In this document: piece by piece, positions 13,720 through 16,713 of the stretch
How the letters are laid out: every line of letters begins with the position of its first letter
Position numbering within the stretch: the first letter of the stretch is position 1
NCBI GenBank assembly: GCA_003142495.1
Contig: PLMM01000046.1
Location: forward strand, 1-16,713
Direction: 5' to 3'
From: Gemmatimonadota bacterium
GTDB lineage: Bacteria; Gemmatimonadota; Gemmatimonadetes; Gemmatimonadales; Gemmatimonadaceae
Length of the DNA: 16,713 nt
Program-made: the position numbers and the translations under genes
Notes under the pieces: generated by a model
Databases searched by the model: none
What the model was told of the DNA's origin: nothing
The model's input: only the letters and a program-made list of their open reading frames with translations

Positions 13720-16135
13720 CTCGCAGGACACGAGCGCGCAGGAGCAGGCAGCCGGACAGCCGAACGTCGTTGCCGCTGCACCTGCTCCGCTGAAGAAGAA
13801 CGACAAGCCGTTCAAGACGGATCAGAAGGCCTACGATCCGCTCTTCCGCCCGTTTCATCGACTCAACGCGCGGACGTACGACACGCAGGTCGATGTGGGC
13901 CCGACGCCGAGCAAGCTCGGTCCCACGGGAAAAGGGCGGGATTGCGGCTGCAGAAACAGAGACGATTTCAAGTCGAGCGCGCTCACGGGCGCGGTCATTG
14001 GTGCGCTGCTCGATGGACTCGACTCGGCGGTGAACAAGGCGCTCCCCGGGTCGCGTGATCTTCGCGAGTTCCTGGAGAAGCAGTTCAATGGCAAAGGGAA
14101 AACGCTGAAGGAAAAGCTCACCGATTTTCTGTCCAACCTGATCGAAGGTGGATTATTCGGCGGCTTCCTCAGATTCATCCCTTCCTGGGTGCCGGTGAAT
14201 CGGACGGGATTCGGTCCCACCTTCGATGCCAACGACGCGCACAACGTGGGCACGGATGGGAAGGAGGCCGAGGTCGAGATCGAGGGCGTTTTGAGCCGGA
14301 GCTATCAGACTCACCACCATCGCCCGTACACGCAGTGGAGCCGGTATTACCACTGGGCGTTTCACGTCGTGCCCGCGCGCGGATTCGGCCATCTCGTGCG
14401 GAGGGGCGTGATGCGCGCACCCGAAGACACGAAGTTGCTGAACGACGGCGACAACGACGAGTCGATCTTCATCTACGACGATGCGAGAAAGCTCGTCGAC
14501 CCTCTCGCGACCGACGCGCATTTCGAGTGCCTGCTGGACATCGGCGCGTTCTCCCAGCCGCCGGGAGATGCGGGGCAGGTGCTCAACCACCCGGGAATAT
14601 TCTACGAACAGGGGTGGCCGTTCTGGCCGCAGCACGGCGACTACTTCTGGGCCACGGGCCGATACGTCTACGATTGCACGCACGTCACGCCTTCGAAGGA
14701 GACGGATCCCGACAAGCCGGGCGCAAAGCCCGTCGATGTGGAGCTCCACCCATCGTTGCTCAATCCGATCAAGGCATTCGCGACCGCGCGCTACGAAGGC
14801 ATGCTCTTCGACGAGTCGGATGAGCCACTCCCGGCCACGCGCTTTTCCTTTTTCTCCTGCAGGAAGGCGGGCTACTACGACTACGATGGCGACCATATCC
14901 AGTTCGGCACGGTCAACTACGAGTTTGCGGTCGACCTCCCGCCGGTGCCGGCGGGAGATGTGGCCTACGACATCGGAGCGGTGGGAGATTTTGCGCTCAA
15001 CACGCTGCTGATTCGTCCGCGGCTGTTGCAGAAGATCGAGTTCGCGCCGTACGGCTCATTCGACAAGACGGTCGACTGGCACACCGAGCCGCCGAGCATC
15101 CAGGTGGTGCGGCCGACGGATGGCTCACTTCCCCGAATGGTGAAGGTGACCGTTCCGATGGACACCGTTCCGAAGGAGAAAGACGGCTACGGATTCACGA
15201 TCAGCTTCGCGTGGCTCGCGCCCGGTGTGCCGACGGGGATCAAGAAGGTGACGGTCAAGCTTGATTCGATGACCTTCAACAACAACCGTCGCGACCTGCG
15301 CATGAGCATCGCCGTGAATGGGCGAATGATCTTCGTCCCGACGGCGAATCTGGTGTCGAAGACGCTGCTGTCTCCGACCGATGTCATCCAGAAATTCCCC
15401 GACTCCACGGGAATCGTTCTCTTCGTGCCTCAGGAAAAAGGAGTGCGCATCTCGGCGCACGGAGCGCAGCGGCGGGGCTTCGGCGAATTCATCGAGGAGA
15501 ACAGGACGATCGATCCGGCTCGACCGAGCGACGACTCCAACGATCGCACGAAGGACAGGCGGCTCGCCGTTGGAGGCTTGTTCAACGTCACGAAGAAGCA
15601 GGAAGACGAGATCAGGAAGCTGGCCGATCAGAAGCTGAAGGACGTGATTCCGCCTCAGTTACTGGGAAGGTTCACGAAGGTCGAAGAGACGCTGGACAAC
15701 GACGACTTTCGGAAGCTGCTGAAGAAGGCGGTCGAGGATCTCGTTGGCCAACGCCGGCTCGTGCAGTGGGAGAAAGACGTCGATTTCCAGGAGAGCGACG
15801 CAGCCAAGAAGAACGAGATCGCGTGCGCGGTCGCGCGCGAGATGTCAATTTTTCCCGTCGATGCGTTGAACAAGCAGAATACGCCGATGGGATTCGTGGA
15901 ATTTCTCGGATCGCCTGCTGGAACGTTTCCCGGTGATCAGTCGCGGCTCGACGTGCAGGCGATGCTCGCGCGGCAGAAGTCCACCGGAAGTGCGATCACC
16001 ACCGTCGAGTTCAACGCGCGTCCCACAAGACAGGTGGAGGATGGTGGGTTCATCGTGTTCCAGGTGAATCCGGGAGACGTGGATTACGTACTGAAGATCA
16101 CGGCCACGATTGCCGATCCTGATCCACCGAAGTAG
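13709..16135 (+). CDS. Large protein of unknown function, candidate cargo of the PAAR cassette
   Basis: An 808-aa protein that I cannot assign to a family. The ATG at 13709 overlaps the OmpA-like gene by 11 bp and has GGGAAG upstream, so it is coupled to that gene. Residues 1-45 are low-complexity (Ala/Gln/Pro, then Lys-rich). A CGC pair (Cys79, Cys81) precedes a small hydrophobic/amphipathic stretch (ALTGAVIGALLDGL, 91-104) and FGGFLRFIPSW. Residues 200-230 are His- and aromatic-rich (QTHHHRPYTQWSRYYHWAFH). Residues 302-350 contain GWPFWPQHGDYFWATGRYVY, then DCTH and ELHP. The middle is beta-rich, and 560-700 is charged and helical. There is no signal peptide, transposase or nuclease motif. 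It could be an effector, a metal-dependent enzyme or a structural partner; none is proven. Confidence 0.85.
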   Translation: MGASSQDTSAQEQAAGQPNVVAAAPAPLKKNDKPFKTDQKAYDPLFRPFHRLNARTYDTQVDVGPTPSKLGPTGKGRDCGCRNRDDFKSSALTGAVIGALLDGLDSAVNKALPGSRDLREFLEKQFNGKGKTLKEKLTDFLSNLIEGGLFGGFLRFIPSWVPVNRTGFGPTFDANDAHNVGTDGKEAEVEIEGVLSRSYQTHHHRPYTQWSRYYHWAFHVVPARGFGHLVRRGVMRAPEDTKLLNDGDNDESIFIYDDARKLVDPLATDAHFECLLDIGAFSQPPGDAGQVLNHPGIFYEQGWPFWPQHGDYFWATGRYVYDCTHVTPSKETDPDKPGAKPVDVELHPSLLNPIKAFATARYEGMLFDESDEPLPATRFSFFSCRKAGYYDYDGDHIQFGTVNYEFAVDLPPVPAGDVAYDIGAVGDFALNTLLIRPRLLQKIEFAPYGSFDKTVDWHTEPPSIQVVRPTDGSLPRMVKVTVPMDTVPKEKDGYGFTISFAWLAPGVPTGIKKVTVKLDSMTFNNNRRDLRMSIAVNGRMIFVPTANLVSKTLLSPTDVIQKFPDSTGIVLFVPQEKGVRISAHGAQRRGFGEFIEENRTIDPARPSDDSNDRTKDRRLAVGGLFNVTKKQEDEIRKLADQKLKDVIPPQLLGRFTKVEETLDNDDFRKLLKKAVEDLVGQRRLVQWEKDVDFQESDAAKKNEIACAVAREMSIFPVDALNKQNTPMGFVEFLGSPAGTFPGDQSRLDVQAMLARQKSTGSAITTVEFNARPTRQVEDGGFIVFQVNPGDVDYVLKITATIADPDPPK

Positions 16136-16159
16136 CTCGCCCCTCATTCTGGATCACGT

Positions 16160-16713
16160 GTGACGCTGGTGTCTTCGCTGCAACGTTCCTCGCTTCTCCT
16201 CGCCCTGTTCGCCCTGCTCGCCCTGCTCGCCCTGCTCGTGCCGCTCGTGCCGCTCGCGCTGCACGCGCAGTCGCTCGCGCGCGACTCCGTGCCGCCGCGC
16301 GAGGGGCGCGGAACGCAGCGCGCAACGGTGGTGGGCGCAGTCGCCGTGCGCGCCGCCGCGCCGCCGGCCATCGACGGCAAGGACGACGACCCGATCTGGC
16401 GCACCGCGCCCGAGATCACGGCCTTTCAGCAGTTCTCTCCCGCGAGCGGTGCGGCGGCGTCGTTCCGCACGTCGGTGAAAGTCTCGTACGACGATCGCTA
16501 TCTCTACGTGCTCGTTCGGATGTACGATCCGCACCCCGATAGCATCCGCGCGTATCTGAGCCGCCGCGATGTCGCGACACCGTCGGATCGCGTGAAAATC
16601 ATGATCGACTCGTACCACGATCGCCGCACCGGCTACGAGCTCGCGGTGAATCCGAAGGGGGTGAAGAACGACTTCTACACCTTCAACGACAACGAAGAGG
16701 ATCCCTCGTGGGA
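16160..16713 (+). CDS. DUF5916 / CBM9-like secreted protein, N-terminal part (3' end outside window)
   Basis: A frame open from a GTG at 16160 to the window end (184 complete codons). The first 36 or so residues form a strongly hydrophobic signal peptide (LLLALFALLALLALLVPLVP) ending ALHAQ. Then come AAPPAIDGKDDDPIWRTAP, KVSYDDRYLYVLVRMYDP and DRVKIMIDSYHDRRTGYEL. This is the carbohydrate-binding family-9-like domain that precedes the DUF5916 barrel domain in large outer-membrane or periplasmic proteins. Those proteins are abundant in Gemmatimonadota and Bacteroidota. No ATG exists in frame near the start; GTG 16160 or GTG 16169 are the options. It follows the 808-aa gene by 24 bp on the same strand, so read-through is likely, but a functional link is not implied. 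Confidence 0.88.
   Translation, partial: MTLVSSLQRSSLLLALFALLALLALLVPLVPLALHAQSLARDSVPPREGRGTQRATVVGAVAVRAAAPPAIDGKDDDPIWRTAPEITAFQQFSPASGAAASFRTSVKVSYDDRYLYVLVRMYDPHPDSIRAYLSRRDVATPSDRVKIMIDSYHDRRTGYELAVNPKGVKNDFYTFNDNEEDPSW
16202..16255 (+). repeat. 9-bp tandem repeat within a signal-peptide coding region
   Basis: Six 9-base units run in frame: GCCCTGTTC, three copies of GCCCTGCTC, then two copies of GTGCCGCTC. They encode ALF-ALL-ALL-ALL-VPL-VPL, the hydrophobic core of the signal peptide. Copy-number change would alter the core length by three residues without shifting the frame. Confidence 0.85.

Noticed and set aside
10561..16135. Calling the region a type VI secretion system
   Set aside because: No VgrG, Hcp, TssB/C sheath, ClpV or baseplate gene is visible; only the PAAR tip and associated proteins are supported.
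13709..16135. Naming the 808-aa protein a toxin
   Set aside because: No nuclease, lipase, peptidase or pore-forming motif could be identified, and there is no immunity-like small gene after it.

Overview
The window is about 16.7 kb of dense, GC-rich bacterial chromosome with a double-membrane (Gram-negative type) flavour. It carries MacB/FtsX-type ABC genes, SURF1, OmpA and LysM domains, and a secreted DUF5916/CBM9-like protein. The high GC, many weak ribosome binding sites and the DUF5916-type protein fit Gemmatimonadota or a similar soil phylum. That placement is inference; there is no rRNA or marker gene here. I saw no tRNA, rRNA, CRISPR array, transposase or integrase.

Region 1 (1-3633, + strand) is a tight operon with 4-bp overlaps or a 7-bp gap. 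It encodes the C-terminal part of an FtsX/MacB-type permease, its ATPase, a 191-aa unknown protein, and a 503-aa protein. The last joins a permease-like N-terminus (one membrane helix) to a CrtC/AttH-like lipocalin domain. The set resembles AttEFGH-type export systems. Directly behind its stop codon, on the other strand, lies a signal-peptide-bearing fragment of a DUF6130-like gene whose 3' half is missing.

Region 2 (3949-6150) is a quinone/catechol-stress module. It has an MhqD-like carboxylesterase (+), a converging MhqO-like double-VOC dioxygenase (-), and a MarR/MhqR-type regulator (-). Two related 16-bp palindromes, ATCTTAGTACTAAGAT at the regulator start and a two-mismatch copy before the dioxygenase, look like the regulator's operators.

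Region 3 (6185-10545) is housekeeping or mixed: an unrecognised charged protein (-), a DUF72/YecE-like protein, the cytochrome-oxidase assembly factor SURF1, and a long VLCAD/ACAD9-like acyl-CoA dehydrogenase.

Region 4 (10561-16135) is the most interesting. A PAAR-spike protein with a C-terminal beta-sandwich (-) is divergent from a three-gene operon (+). That operon encodes a LysM / beta-domain / peptidoglycan-binding protein, an OmpA / Cys-motif / peptidoglycan-binding protein, and an 808-aa protein of no family I recognise. The divergent promoter region holds a 10-bp-arm inverted repeat next to a TACAAT box. The cassette looks like an orphan PAAR-linked secretion or cell-envelope island: no VgrG, Hcp or sheath gene is in view. 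None of its four proteins has a signal peptide. The window ends in the start of a secreted DUF5916-type protein whose signal peptide is built from a 9-bp tandem repeat.
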